Source: a virus
Reading direction: 5' to 3' (one strand)
IMG/VR virus record: IMGVR_UViG_3300046616_000386
Location: 1 to 20,471 of that record
DNA: 20,471 nucleotides
Positions 5,445-10,921 of the stretch are shown here, piece after piece (the first letter of the stretch is position 1; the number at the start of each line of letters is the position of its first letter). Position numbers and translations under genes: made by a program. Under the pieces are notes generated by a model. That model did no database searches. It was not told the DNA's origin and was given only the letters and a program-made list of their open reading frames with translations.

Positions 5445-6915
5445 ACCCGGGCTCCCCCGCGAACGTCAGCGTGATGCGGCCCGGCTCGATCGAGCGCACC
5501 CCGCGCACCCTCGACTTGTTCAGTTCGATGTTCACCACTGCCCGCAGCACCGTGCGCCGCTGCTCGATGGACAGCTCACCCCATCTGCGGTCCGCCTGAG
5601 GGTTCCCCAGCAGACTGCGCACCAGCGGCGGCGCCGTAGTCACCTCCGCTTCCTCCTTGGCCGCCGCGATCTGCGGCAACAGGCTCTCCTCGATCCCCGC
5701 GAGAGCCGTGATCGACAGCCTCGGCGTGTTGTCCGGACGGAGCGTGGACGCCAACTCCCGCGCCTCCGCCAACTGCTGCTCCAGCGCGGCCTTACGGGCA
5801 CGCGCGGCCGTGGCCTTCTTCTCCAGGCCGTCCGACTGGAACGCAGCGACAGACGCCTTCGAGACAAGCCAGTTGACCACCGCCTCCTCCACATAGGCGT
5901 CCAACTTCTCCTCGTGCATCTGCGTGTCAAAGGCCATCGAGCAGTGGTAGACGGTGCGACCCCGTGAGCGGCCGTGCTTGAGCGGCGGCTGCCCCTCGCA
6001 CTCCCCACACCGCGCGATCCCCGACAGCAGATGCTTCACCGACCAGTCCCGCACCGTCCGCCGCCCCTCGTTCTTGACGATGGCCTGCACCGCGTCGAAC
6101 AGCTCGTCGGACACGATGGCCGGCCATGTCGCCGGCCCGACGTCCTCCCCCTGGAAGACGCGGCGCCCCTTGTAGCCGACGTTCCGCAGCATGGTCGGTA
6201 GGTGGTAGTAGTCCCACGGGATGCCGGGCAGCCGGTCGCCGCGTGTTTTGAGGTCCTGGAGGATGGAGTATTCGGTCTCGCCCGCGGCGACCCGTTCGAA
6301 GATCTCCCGTACGACGGGGCCGCGCTCGGGGTGTTCGTACTGCTCGATGAGGTCGCCGCTGTCGGGGTCGTAGTGGCGGGCGTAGCCCCACAGGATCCGG
6401 CCGTGCGGGAGGCCCTTCTTTGCGTGGGCGCGGGTCGTCCGGAGCACGCGGTCACGGATGCCTTCGGCCTCGTCCTCCGCGGCGAGGGCGTCCTGCGCGG
6501 TGGCTTTGCGGTCCTCGCGCTTGGAGAGGTCGAAGACCTGCCCGTTGTAGCAGAGGAGGACGTTGTTCTCCATGCAGGCGTTGCGCAGCCGGATGTACGC
6601 CTCGATGTCGCGGTAGTAGCGGGAGGCCTCCCATGCGACGACGATGCGGCCGCGGCCGGACTCGATGGCGGCGAGGAGGGCTTCGAAGTCCTTGCGTTGG
6701 CGGCGGGCGTGGCGGGACGCGGAGCGGTCGACGTCCTGGTCGAAGACCTCGGCGACCGGCCAGTTGTACGTGTCGCAGATCTCGCGGCCGGAGTTGATCT
6801 GGTCGGCGACGGAGCGGCCTTTCTTCTTCGGGTCGCGGGAGGCGCGGCCGTAGAGGAGGGCGTCGAAGACTGTGTCGGGGTAGACCATGTGCAGGTACTC
6901 GGGCGCGATGGGCAT
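5359..6915 (-). CDS. int: Large serine integrase (site-specific recombinase)
   Basis: Catalyses recombination between phage attP and a chromosomal attB through a serine-DNA intermediate. With the ATG at 6913-6915 the protein has 518 aa; in-frame GTG (6954) and TTG (6969) starts are also open. The resolvase domain shows the catalytic motif YGRAS (Ser26, Arg24) and WEASRYYRD (Arg99, Arg102). The recombinase domain follows (~155-285, HGRILWGYARHYDP; VGYKGRRVFQG), then a zinc ribbon (C303-x2-C306, C325, H334), a coiled coil (~360-400) and an Ala/Pro-rich tail. Length and order are typical of phiC31/R4-class integrases. The fourth zinc ligand seems to be His, not Cys. The end overlaps the plus-strand membrane protein gene by 86 nt. 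A palindrome just upstream is a candidate attP. Confidence 0.95.
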   Translation of the reverse strand: MPIAPEYLHMVYPDTVFDALLYGRASRDPKKKGRSVADQINSGREICDTYNWPVAEVFDQDVDRSASRHARRQRKDFEALLAAIESGRGRIVVAWEASRYYRDIEAYIRLRNACMENNVLLCYNGQVFDLSKREDRKATAQDALAAEDEAEGIRDRVLRTTRAHAKKGLPHGRILWGYARHYDPDSGDLIEQYEHPERGPVVREIFERVAAGETEYSILQDLKTRGDRLPGIPWDYYHLPTMLRNVGYKGRRVFQGEDVGPATWPAIVSDELFDAVQAIVKNEGRRTVRDWSVKHLLSGIARCGECEGQPPLKHGRSRGRTVYHCSMAFDTQMHEEKLDAYVEEAVVNWLVSKASVAAFQSDGLEKKATAARARKAALEQQLAEARELASTLRPDNTPRLSITALAGIEESLLPQIAAAKEEAEVTTAPPLVRSLLGNPQADRRWGELSIEQRRTVLRAVVNIELNKSRVRGVRSIEPGRITLTFAGEPGFRDRPRYARATSAGPGPAPAPAAEPGTE

Positions 6916-6936
6916 GCCCTTGAGGGTAGCCAGAAA

Positions 6937-6988
6937 GCAACCTCCCCGGGCCACATTGTCAGGTGACAATGTGGTTGCGGGGGGTGGG
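6937..6988. other. Candidate attP attachment site
   Basis: The core is a perfect dyad of 11-bp arms, CCACATTGTCA and TGACAATGTGG, around a central GG (6951-6974). Beyond the arms, the outer flanks keep partial mirror symmetry (C-n-ACC-n-CCC on both sides, 7 of 14 positions), so the symmetric region spans about 50 bp. Size, a non-palindromic central dinucleotide and position just 5' of the integrase fit the attP of large serine integrases. It could instead be an operator controlling integrase transcription. Crossover would be at 6962-6963. Confidence 0.48.
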
Positions 6989-7005
6989 TAACCCTTAGAG
7001 ATCTC

Positions 7006-7023
7006 CCTTGCTACTCAGCAAGG
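7006..7023. repeat. Stem-loop between the 69-aa gene and the integrase
   Basis: CCTTGCT-ACTC-AGCAAGG forms a 7-bp stem with a 4-nt loop, 20 nt after the stop of the 69-aa gene. No T-run follows on the minus strand. It overlaps a CTCCCT half site (7003-7008) like those in the immunity operators, so it may be a weak terminator, an mRNA element or a repressor site controlling integrase. Confidence 0.42.
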
Positions 7024-7043
7024 ATCAAGTCGCCGACCTGCGG

Positions 7044-7253
7044 TTATTGCTGCGTCATCTCGTCGATGAGTTGCAGCGCGTCATCGAGGCGCAGGCGGAG
7101 TCGCTCGATGACCAGGATCAGGCCTGCGGCGGGGATGGCGCCGAGATCGGTGGCGCGCGCCATTTCGAGGTCGCGGCGCGCGAAGTCGATCCGGGCTGTC
7201 TGCTCCTCGGTCAGGCTGCAGTCGGCAGGGTGCTCGTACATGTGGGGGGTCAC
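7044..7253 (-). CDS. Small conserved protein upstream of integrase, unknown function (69 aa)
   Basis: Starts at GTG 7251-7253 or, alternatively, at the in-frame ATG at 7239-7241 (65 aa), which has AGGTGA 11 nt upstream. The protein is helical and charged: SLTEEQTARIDFARRDLEMA followed by GAIPAAGLILVIERLRLRLD and a short C-terminal helix, suggesting a small helical dimer. I recall similar sequences in Streptomyces phages as hypotheticals. It lies on the same strand as the integrase, 128 nt upstream, so it may be cotranscribed with it unless the hairpin at 7006-7023 or the proposed attP intervenes. Confidence 0.68.
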   Translation of the reverse strand: MTPHMYEHPADCSLTEEQTARIDFARRDLEMARATDLGAIPAAGLILVIERLRLRLDDALQLIDEMTQQ

Positions 7254-7327
7254 CTATTGCTGGGCGCGGGAGGTGTGGCGCGCCGAGGTGGGCGGCCGAT
7301 ACATGGGCAATGCAGGTAATTGTGTGT

Positions 7328-7355
7328 TCAAGTTTTGCATATGCGCAACAGTGTC
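7328..7355 (-). promoter_or_regulatory. Possible leftward promoter for the 69-aa gene and integrase
   Basis: The minus strand has a perfect -35 TTGACA (7355-7350) with a weak -10 AAACTT (7333-7328) after 16 nt. The 225-bp gap 7254-7478 between the divergent genes is AT-richer in this part and also contains GCATATGC. The -35 is convincing; the -10 is not. Confidence 0.38.
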
Positions 7356-7427
7356 AAGCTCACATCGCTCGAACGGGCGTTTTATTCGACCGGGGGTTGC
7401 GGCGTGGCCGGAACCTGATCTCGCAAA

Positions 7428-7445
7428 TGTACCAACGCTGGTACA
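7428..7445. promoter_or_regulatory. Operator-like palindrome before the small XRE gene
   Basis: TGTACCA-ACGC-TGGTACA is a perfect 7-bp dyad with a 4-bp centre, 33 bp upstream of the XRE start and touching a proposed -35 box. It is most simply the binding site for the XRE protein it precedes. Its half sites differ from those of the immunity operators, so it belongs to a separate circuit. Confidence 0.6.
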
Positions 7446-7478
7446 GACAACGATCACGCCGCCCACCAGCGTGTATGC
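7444..7478 (+). promoter_or_regulatory. Possible leaderless promoter for the small XRE gene
   Basis: CAGACA (7444-7449), 17 nt and CAGCGT (7467-7472) would start transcription at the GTG codon at 7479. No ribosome site precedes that GTG. Both boxes are imperfect. The upstream palindrome overlaps the -35 by two bases. Confidence 0.35.
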
Positions 7479-7712
7479 GTGCCAACCGATCCCCTGCCCG
7501 CCCGGGTACTCGCCCGCCGACAGGCCATCGGAGACCACATCCGCGCCGCCCGCAACGAGCGGAAGCTCACACAAGAGACGCTCGGCGAGCTCACAGGTCT
7601 CGACCGCAAGACGATCAACCGGATCGAACAGGGCACCCACGCGACGAGCATCGACCACCTGATCCTCATCGCCGACGCCCTCGACACCCCGCTCACCGAC
7701 CTCGTCAGGTAA
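7479..7712 (+). CDS. Small XRE-type DNA-binding regulator
   Basis: A 77-aa protein starting at GTG (7479), almost entirely one helix-turn-helix domain: IGDHIRAARNERKLTQETLG (17-36), then ELTGLDRKTINRIEQGTHAT and IDHLILIADALDTPLTDLVR. The pattern is close to the canonical XRE/Cro fold, and nearer to generic Streptomyces regulators than the two immunity proteins. It is transcribed opposite to the 69-aa gene/integrase pair with an 18-bp palindrome between them, so it may control itself and integrase expression. Downstream lies a set of hairpins that should end its transcript. Confidence 0.8.
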   Translation: MPTDPLPARVLARRQAIGDHIRAARNERKLTQETLGELTGLDRKTINRIEQGTHATSIDHLILIADALDTPLTDLVR

Positions 7713-7736
7713 CGGGCCGCCTCTCGACCCCGCTAC

Positions 7737-7787
7737 CTGCCCTACGCCGGAGGGCAGGGCGTCCGTCGCAGCGGGAACGGCCTTTTT
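7737..7787 (+). terminator. Possible terminator after the small XRE gene
   Basis: A hairpin CTGCCCT-n7-AGGGCAG (7737-7757) lies 25 nt after the XRE stop; a five-T run follows later at 7783-7787, 25 nt beyond the stem and preceded by GC-rich DNA. The T-run is not directly behind the stem, so this is a plausible but not canonical terminator. Confidence 0.42.
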
Positions 7788-7797
7788 CGGCGTGAGG

Positions 7798-7837
7798 TGA
7801 CCCGCCGCAGGCCCAGGGGGAGCACTACGGCGGGTCA
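7798..7837. repeat. 10-bp inverted repeat with a 20-nt loop
   Basis: TGACCCGCCG (7798-7807) and CGGCGGGTCA (7828-7837) are exact reverse complements. The long loop and absence of a following T-run make a simple terminator less likely than a protein-binding pair of half sites or an RNA structure. It lies in the 196-bp gap between convergent genes, which otherwise holds only other hairpins. Confidence 0.5.
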
Positions 7838-7841
7838 AGAC

Positions 7842-7864
7842 GGCCGCCCTTCGGATAGGCGGCC
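7842..7864. repeat. Hairpin in the convergent gap
   Basis: GGCCGCC (7842-7848) and GGCGGCC (7858-7864) form a 7-bp GC stem with a 9-nt loop. It is one of four consecutive hairpins between 7737 and 7905. Confidence 0.45.
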
Positions 7865-7869
7865 ATCCA

Positions 7870-7905
7870 CCCCGTGCTGGCCCTTTGGCCGTCACCAGCA
7901 CGGGG
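7870..7905. terminator. Strong hairpin, probable bidirectional terminator
   Basis: CCCCGTGCTGG (7870-7880) and CCAGCACGGGG (7895-7905) form a perfect 11-bp stem with a 14-nt loop, starting 4 nt beyond the stop of the minus-strand Cys-rich gene at 7909. Streptomyces terminators often lack a T-run. It sits between convergent transcripts, so it can serve both. Confidence 0.62.
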
Positions 7906-7908
7906 GGT

Positions 7909-8079
7909 CTAGCGGTAGCGGCGAATCTCGGATGCCGGGGCGGTCTGGATCTCCACCCGCTTGCACCGGTCGACGTGCCGGTAGACGGTCGTCCCGCCGG
8001 CCGAGGTGCCCGGGATGTCGTACTCGGTGTACTCCTCGTCGTCCTGGATCGTCTGGTCGCAGCGTCCGCAGATCTTCAC
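7909..8079 (-). CDS. Small zinc-finger-like protein (56 aa)
   Basis: GTG start at 8077-8079 chosen because GAGGGAG lies 6 nt upstream and the start overlaps the previous stop as GTGA; a longer reading to 8208 would run through the neighbour. The protein opens with CGRCDQ (C-x2-C), continues with an acidic DDEEYTEYDIPGTSAG stretch and has VYRHVDRCKR (H-x3-C), a pattern that could bind one zinc ion. I recall this arrangement (KICGRC...VYRHV) in many Streptomyces phages as a hypothetical. Role unknown; a zinc-stabilised nucleic-acid or protein-binding module is possible. Confidence 0.7.
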   Translation of the reverse strand: MKICGRCDQTIQDDEEYTEYDIPGTSAGGTTVYRHVDRCKRVEIQTAPASEIRRYR

Positions 8080-8417
8080 CGGTACTCCCTCACCAGTCGG
8101 TACAGGCCTCGCCCAAGCTCGCAACTCCCCGCGGTCTCCGCGCTCGCGCACTCCGTGCACGTCGTGGCATGCGTCAGGAGTGCACGGTGCGCCTGTAAGG
8201 CGACGCATCCGCGGCAGGCGCGCGGGTACCAGGACACGGGCTCACCCGCGCGGCTCGCGCTGTGCACGCCGAGATCGACCGCGGTCGCGGACGTGAGGGT
8301 GATCCCGTCCCACACGCAAGCCATCCCGCGGACCTGATGCTCGGATAGTCCGGCGATGCCAGGGATGGCTAACAGGCCGAGCACGCTGGCCTGGCTGGTG
8401 TGGGTTTCCGCTTGCAT
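8076..8417 (-). CDS. Cys-rich conserved protein, unknown function (113 aa)
   Basis: ATG at 8415-8417, with GGAGG 8 nt upstream. The N-terminal part contains the hydrophobic VLGLLAIPGIAGLSEHQVRG and a WDGITLTSATAVDLG segment. The C-terminal part has CRGC (near residue 70), TTCTEC and a later Cys, arranged so that a zinc-binding site is likely. It overlaps the next gene by 4 nt, so the two small Cys-rich proteins should be made together. I recall homologues in Streptomyces prophages but no known function. A long-spaced inverted repeat upstream (8432-8464) is a candidate control site. Confidence 0.7.
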   Translation of the reverse strand: MQAETHTSQASVLGLLAIPGIAGLSEHQVRGMACVWDGITLTSATAVDLGVHSASRAGEPVSWYPRACRGCVALQAHRALLTHATTCTECASAETAGSCELGRGLYRLVREYR

Positions 8418-8431
8418 GTCTCACGCCTCCG

Positions 8432-8464
8432 CGGTCACGGTGATCCGTCTCACACACGTGACCG
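8432..8464. promoter_or_regulatory. Inverted repeat upstream of the Cys-rich gene pair
   Basis: CGGTCACG (8432-8439) and CGTGACCG (8457-8464) are exact reverse complements with 17 nt between, centre to centre 25 bp. It lies 15 bp upstream of the ATG at 8417, where an operator would act on a promoter. It may be a site for the XRE-TPR regulator encoded just upstream. Confidence 0.42.
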
Positions 8465-8481
8465 TAGAAGGGGCACAGCAA

Positions 8482-8510
8482 AGGAGGGGGTAGCGGTCCT
8501 ACCCCCTCCT
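8482..8510 (-). terminator. Hairpin after the XRE-TPR gene
   Basis: AGGAGGGGGTAG (8482-8493) and CTACCCCCTCCT (8499-8510) form a perfect 12-bp stem with a 5-nt loop, 31 nt after the stop of the 417-aa regulator. TCCTACCCCCT recurs at 8524-8534, 27 bp away, so the segment may also act as DNA-binding sites. The simplest reading is a terminator. Confidence 0.6.
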
Positions 8511-8540
8511 CGACGGGTACGGTTCCTACCCCCTACGTGA

Positions 8541-9794
8541 TCACACGGGCACACCGAGTTCCCGCGCGAGCCCCAGCGCGTCATCCCGGACCATCCGCGG
8601 CCCCGACTTCACCAGCTCCGGCAACACGCTGCGGGTGTGCAAGTTGTACTGGATCGTCTCCGGAGACTCGCGGAAAGCCTTCCCCAGCAGCGACACCGCG
8701 GCCGTGCCCTCCCCCAGCATTCCGTGCGCGCGCGCCGACTCGATCAGATGGTACGAACGGCGCGTCGCCGACGGGATCCCCCCCAGATCCAACGCCTCCG
8801 CGACTTCGAGCGCCTTCGCGGGCTGCATCAGATCGTTGTGCATGGTGATCGCGTACCCGTTGACGATGCCCCGCCCGAACATCAGCCATGGGTGCGCGTA
8901 GTCGTCACCGAGCTGCCGGGCAGCAGCATCGGCCTTGTCCCAGTACCGCCACGCATCGCCCTGCTGGCCCGTCTTCGCGTACGACAGGGCCACCGCGAGA
9001 TACAGCAGCCCGCGGCGGGCAATGTGCTCCGGGTCCTCTCTGTCCTGCAACAGGGCGGCGGCCTGCTCGGCGAGGTCGACACGCGCCTCCGCAGCCTCAC
9101 CGGCGTCACGGTGGACGTGGTTCATGTACCAGGCGGCGGCCGCGATCGCGCGAGGGCTGTCCGCGTCCTGCGCGGCCGTCATAGCCCGGTCTCCGGTGAG
9201 GACGACGAGATCCGGCGCGGGCTGGAACGAGAGAAAGAGCTGCGCCAGGTGGTAGGTCTCCGCGAGCGAGACCAGCGCCCGCCGGCGCTCCGCCCCATCG
9301 AGGGCGCGGGCCGCGTGCTGGGTGTCGGCGAGGAGGCTGGGCAGCAGGCCGACGATGCGGGTGCGGTTCCCCTCCACCGCTGCCCCGTAGCCGGCGCGGG
9401 GGTCGCTGTCGTGCCACAGGCGCCACGCGGTCCGCAGGCGGGCGGCGAGGATCTCGGCGGACTCCGGCTCGCGGTCGTCGGGGGCGAGCTGGTAGGTGGT
9501 GAGGGCGCGCTTCACGGTCGGCAGATCGCCGTGCTCCGCCTTCGTGTACGTGGCGGCTGCGAGGCGTTCCTCGCCGGTGAGTTCGGCGAGGTCTTCGATG
9601 CCGAGGACGTGCGCGAGGCGGAGGAGTTTGGGGAGGCGGGGCATTCCGATGGAGCCTTTTTCGATGGCTTTGACCCACTCGGTGGACTGGTCCATGAGGC
9701 CTGCGACGACGGCGCGGGTTTTCCCGGTGCGTTCGCGGGCGTGTTGGACGCGCTGGCCGAAGGTAGGGGGTGCGGTGTCGGTGTGCTCGGGCAT
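8541..9794 (-). CDS. XRE regulator with TPR-like C-terminal domain (417 aa)
   Basis: Start ATG at 9792-9794 with GGAG 5-6 nt upstream. Residues ~11-65 form an XRE helix-turn-helix (TFGQRVQHARERTGKTRAVV, DQSTEWVKAIEKGSIGMPRL, LRLAHVLGIEDLAEL). The remaining ~350 residues are all-helical and carry TPR-like hairpins (ALVSLAETYHLAQLFLS; AIAAAAWYMNHVHRDAGEAA; LLYLAVALSYAKTGQQGDAW; AKALEVAEALDLGGIPSATR). The HTH-TPR layout is common among Streptomyces regulators and resembles, in outline, peptide-sensing RRNPP regulators of Firmicutes; a ligand is not shown. It is embedded in phage DNA between the lysis and integration modules. Its own 5' region carries a 25-bp inverted repeat (9804-9828), suggesting autoregulation. 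Confidence 0.82.
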   Translation of the reverse strand: MPEHTDTAPPTFGQRVQHARERTGKTRAVVAGLMDQSTEWVKAIEKGSIGMPRLPKLLRLAHVLGIEDLAELTGEERLAAATYTKAEHGDLPTVKRALTTYQLAPDDREPESAEILAARLRTAWRLWHDSDPRAGYGAAVEGNRTRIVGLLPSLLADTQHAARALDGAERRRALVSLAETYHLAQLFLSFQPAPDLVVLTGDRAMTAAQDADSPRAIAAAAWYMNHVHRDAGEAAEARVDLAEQAAALLQDREDPEHIARRGLLYLAVALSYAKTGQQGDAWRYWDKADAAARQLGDDYAHPWLMFGRGIVNGYAITMHNDLMQPAKALEVAEALDLGGIPSATRRSYHLIESARAHGMLGEGTAAVSLLGKAFRESPETIQYNLHTRSVLPELVKSGPRMVRDDALGLARELGVPV

Positions 9795-9803
9795 ACTGGA
9801 CTC

Positions 9804-9828
9804 CGTTCTGACCTAGACACTCAGAACG
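9804..9828. promoter_or_regulatory. Operator-like inverted repeat before the XRE-TPR gene
   Basis: CGTTCTGA (9804-9811) and TCAGAACG (9821-9828) are exact reverse complements with 9 nt between. The repeat begins 10 nt upstream of the ATG at 9794, so bound protein would block initiation. The likely ligand is the XRE-TPR protein itself. Confidence 0.58.
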
Positions 9829-9862
9829 CTACTCCCCCTCAGCGTGGGGGATATGGCGGTTG

Positions 9863-9899
9863 CGCCCCCTGTACGGCTCTTGGGCCTGTTCAGGGGGCG
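9863..9899. repeat. Inverted repeat in the divergent gap
   Basis: CGCCCCCTG (9863-9871) and CAGGGGGCG (9891-9899) are exact reverse complements with 19 nt between. It lies in the 140-bp gap between the XRE-TPR gene and the divergent 59-aa gene and may be an operator pair or a chance GC-rich dyad. Confidence 0.38.
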
Positions 9900-9934
9900 T
9901 GCCTGTATCGGGTGTCGGCCCGTAGGCTTGTCTC

Positions 9935-10114
9935 ATGTCCCCCGCCCCTCTGCCTAGCGGCGCCGTGCGGCCTGCTGCGGCCGTGAATGAGGACATCCGC
10001 GCTCTGTGGCCGCGTGCGGGGACGCAGCTCACGGCGGAGGAACGGGCGGCGTACGAGCGGCTGTTGGTGGAGTGGGCGGCCGCGGTCCGGGCCGACATCG
10101 TCGAAGCCGCGTAG
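9935..10114 (+). CDS. Small plus-strand protein, unknown function (59 aa)
   Basis: Begins ATG TCC CCC GCC and ends TAG at 10112-10114. After a variable Pro/Ala N-terminus (~20 residues), the C-terminal part is a clear helical module: EDIRALWPRAGTQLTAEERA followed by AYERLLVEWAAAVRADIVEA. I recall the pattern 'RALWPRAG...LTAEERAxYERLLxEWAAAVRADIVEAA' in small Streptomyces and phage proteins, often next to XRE regulators. A TAGGCT -10 box at 9923-9928 would place the transcript start at the ATG, so the message may be leaderless; no ribosome site is visible. A reading frame on the opposite strand (9829-10149) is judged a shadow. Function unknown; the position divergent from the XRE-TPR gene suggests joint control. 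Confidence 0.68.
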   Translation: MSPAPLPSGAVRPAAAVNEDIRALWPRAGTQLTAEERAAYERLLVEWAAAVRADIVEAA

Positions 10115-10127
10115 CTATCTCGCGGAA

Positions 10128-10145
10128 CTCCCCAGCCCTGGGGAG
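10128..10145. repeat. 18-bp palindrome after the 59-aa gene
   Basis: CTCCCCAG-CC-CTGGGGAG has perfect 8-bp arms and starts 14 nt after the TAG. The arms begin with CTCCC/GGGAG like the immunity operators, but the spacing differs, so I do not group it with them. The rest of the 123-bp gap up to the hairpin at 10211 shows nothing further. Confidence 0.45.
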
Positions 10146-10210
10146 ACATACAGCTCCTGGCGCCCTACCGTGATGGCGTTGAGGTTGTGATCTGGCGGTC
10201 CAGCAACCGT

Positions 10211-10238
10211 GCCCCCGGGTGGTGCCCGGGGGCTTTTT
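10211..10238 (+). terminator. Intrinsic terminator (plus strand), also usable by the lysis operon
   Basis: GCCCCCGGG-n5-CCCGGGGGC forms a 9-bp GC stem followed at once by TTTTT (10234-10238): a textbook Rho-independent terminator for plus-strand transcription, presumably that of the 59-aa gene 97 nt upstream. The hairpin also lies directly behind the stop of the collagen-like gene on the minus strand, where it can end the lysis operon. Confidence 0.8.
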
Positions 10239-10921
10239 CACAGGTACTTGCGGCGCGGGTCGAGGCCTGCGGCGAGCGGGGCCGGGGTGTCGCTGCTGCT
10301 CGGATCAGGAGCGCCGTCGCGGCGGCACACCAGCGCGTCGGGGTCGCCAGCGGGAGGCTGGAGGCTGTACCCGTCCGGGCAGGTCTGCCCATCCTGCCCA
10401 TCACGGCCGTCCGCCCCATCCTGCCCCGCGGGGCCAGCAGGCCCGGCAGGACCCTGCTCCCCCTGGGGTCCAGTGGGCCCGGTCGGGCCGGCCGCTCCGG
10501 GCGCACCGTTCGCGCCCGAGCTGCCCGTCGCGCCGGCCTTCCCCGGGGAACCGGACGGGCCCGGGCTTCCCGCGGGCCCCTGCGGTCCGGGAATCGGCAC
10601 CGGGACCTCAGCTCTAGCCGACAGCGACGGCACCGCCTTGCTCGGGTCCGGAGCCACCGGAGTCCCACCCCGCGCCTGCACCTGCGCCCGTAGCGCCCGC
10701 ACATCCCCCGCGAGCAAGCTGACCGCGTCGCCGCGCTTGTTCGCCTCGGCCGCGGCCGCCGCATACCGCCTGTCGGACGCTGCCCGGTCTGCGTCCGACG
10801 CTGCCCGGGCAGCGTCCACGCGATGCCACAGCGCCCACGAGAGGCCGAACAGAGCGACGATCGCGCACAGGACCGCGATGCCGCGCCAGTGGTGCACGAT
10901 CGTGCGCTCAGTACGGGTCAT
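10238..10921 (-). CDS. Membrane-anchored collagen-like protein (227 aa)
   Basis: Starts at ATG 10919-10921, overlapping the previous stop by 4 nt. One membrane segment at ~14-31 (GIAVLCAIVALFGLSWAL) with basic N-terminal residues suggests a cytoplasmic N-terminus. An Ala/Arg-rich helical stretch (~35-85) follows, then about 23 Gly-X-Y triplets (~112-180; GPQGPAGSPGPSGSP, GPTGPTGPQGEQGPAGPAGP), which should trimerise as a collagen-like stalk, and a C-terminal region with two Cys (TCPDGYSLQ; LVCRRDG). It ends the lysis/cell-wall operon after the holin. Collagen repeats in phages are usually in tail fibres; an N-terminal TM anchor here points to an envelope protein, perhaps a spanin-like or surface role. 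That part is inference. Confidence 0.78.
   Translation of the reverse strand: MTRTERTIVHHWRGIAVLCAIVALFGLSWALWHRVDAARAASDADRAASDRRYAAAAAEANKRGDAVSLLAGDVRALRAQVQARGGTPVAPDPSKAVPSLSARAEVPVPIPGPQGPAGSPGPSGSPGKAGATGSSGANGAPGAAGPTGPTGPQGEQGPAGPAGPAGQDGADGRDGQDGQTCPDGYSLQPPAGDPDALVCRRDGAPDPSSSDTPAPLAAGLDPRRKYL

Noticed and set aside
5369-5453. CCCGGTTCAG ... CTGAACCCGGG as a terminator or att repeat
   Set aside because: The arms are ~65 nt apart, differ by one inserted base and lie in the coding overlap of two genes; no supporting T-run or symmetry.
6202-6966. 254-aa plus-strand frame opposite the integrase
   Set aside because: It mirrors the well-conserved resolvase domain of the integrase; Val/Gly/Asp-rich shadow typical of this strand relation.
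9829-10149. 106-aa open frame on the minus strand over the 59-aa gene
   Set aside because: No ribosome site and a Ser/Ala/Arg-rich product without structure; the plus-strand frame gives a convincing helical protein instead.
10115-10240. Possible tRNA or small RNA before the terminator
   Set aside because: No cloverleaf, anticodon arm or T-loop consensus could be drawn; only a palindrome and the terminator hairpin are supported. A short untranslated 3' end of the 59-aa gene transcript is the simpler reading.
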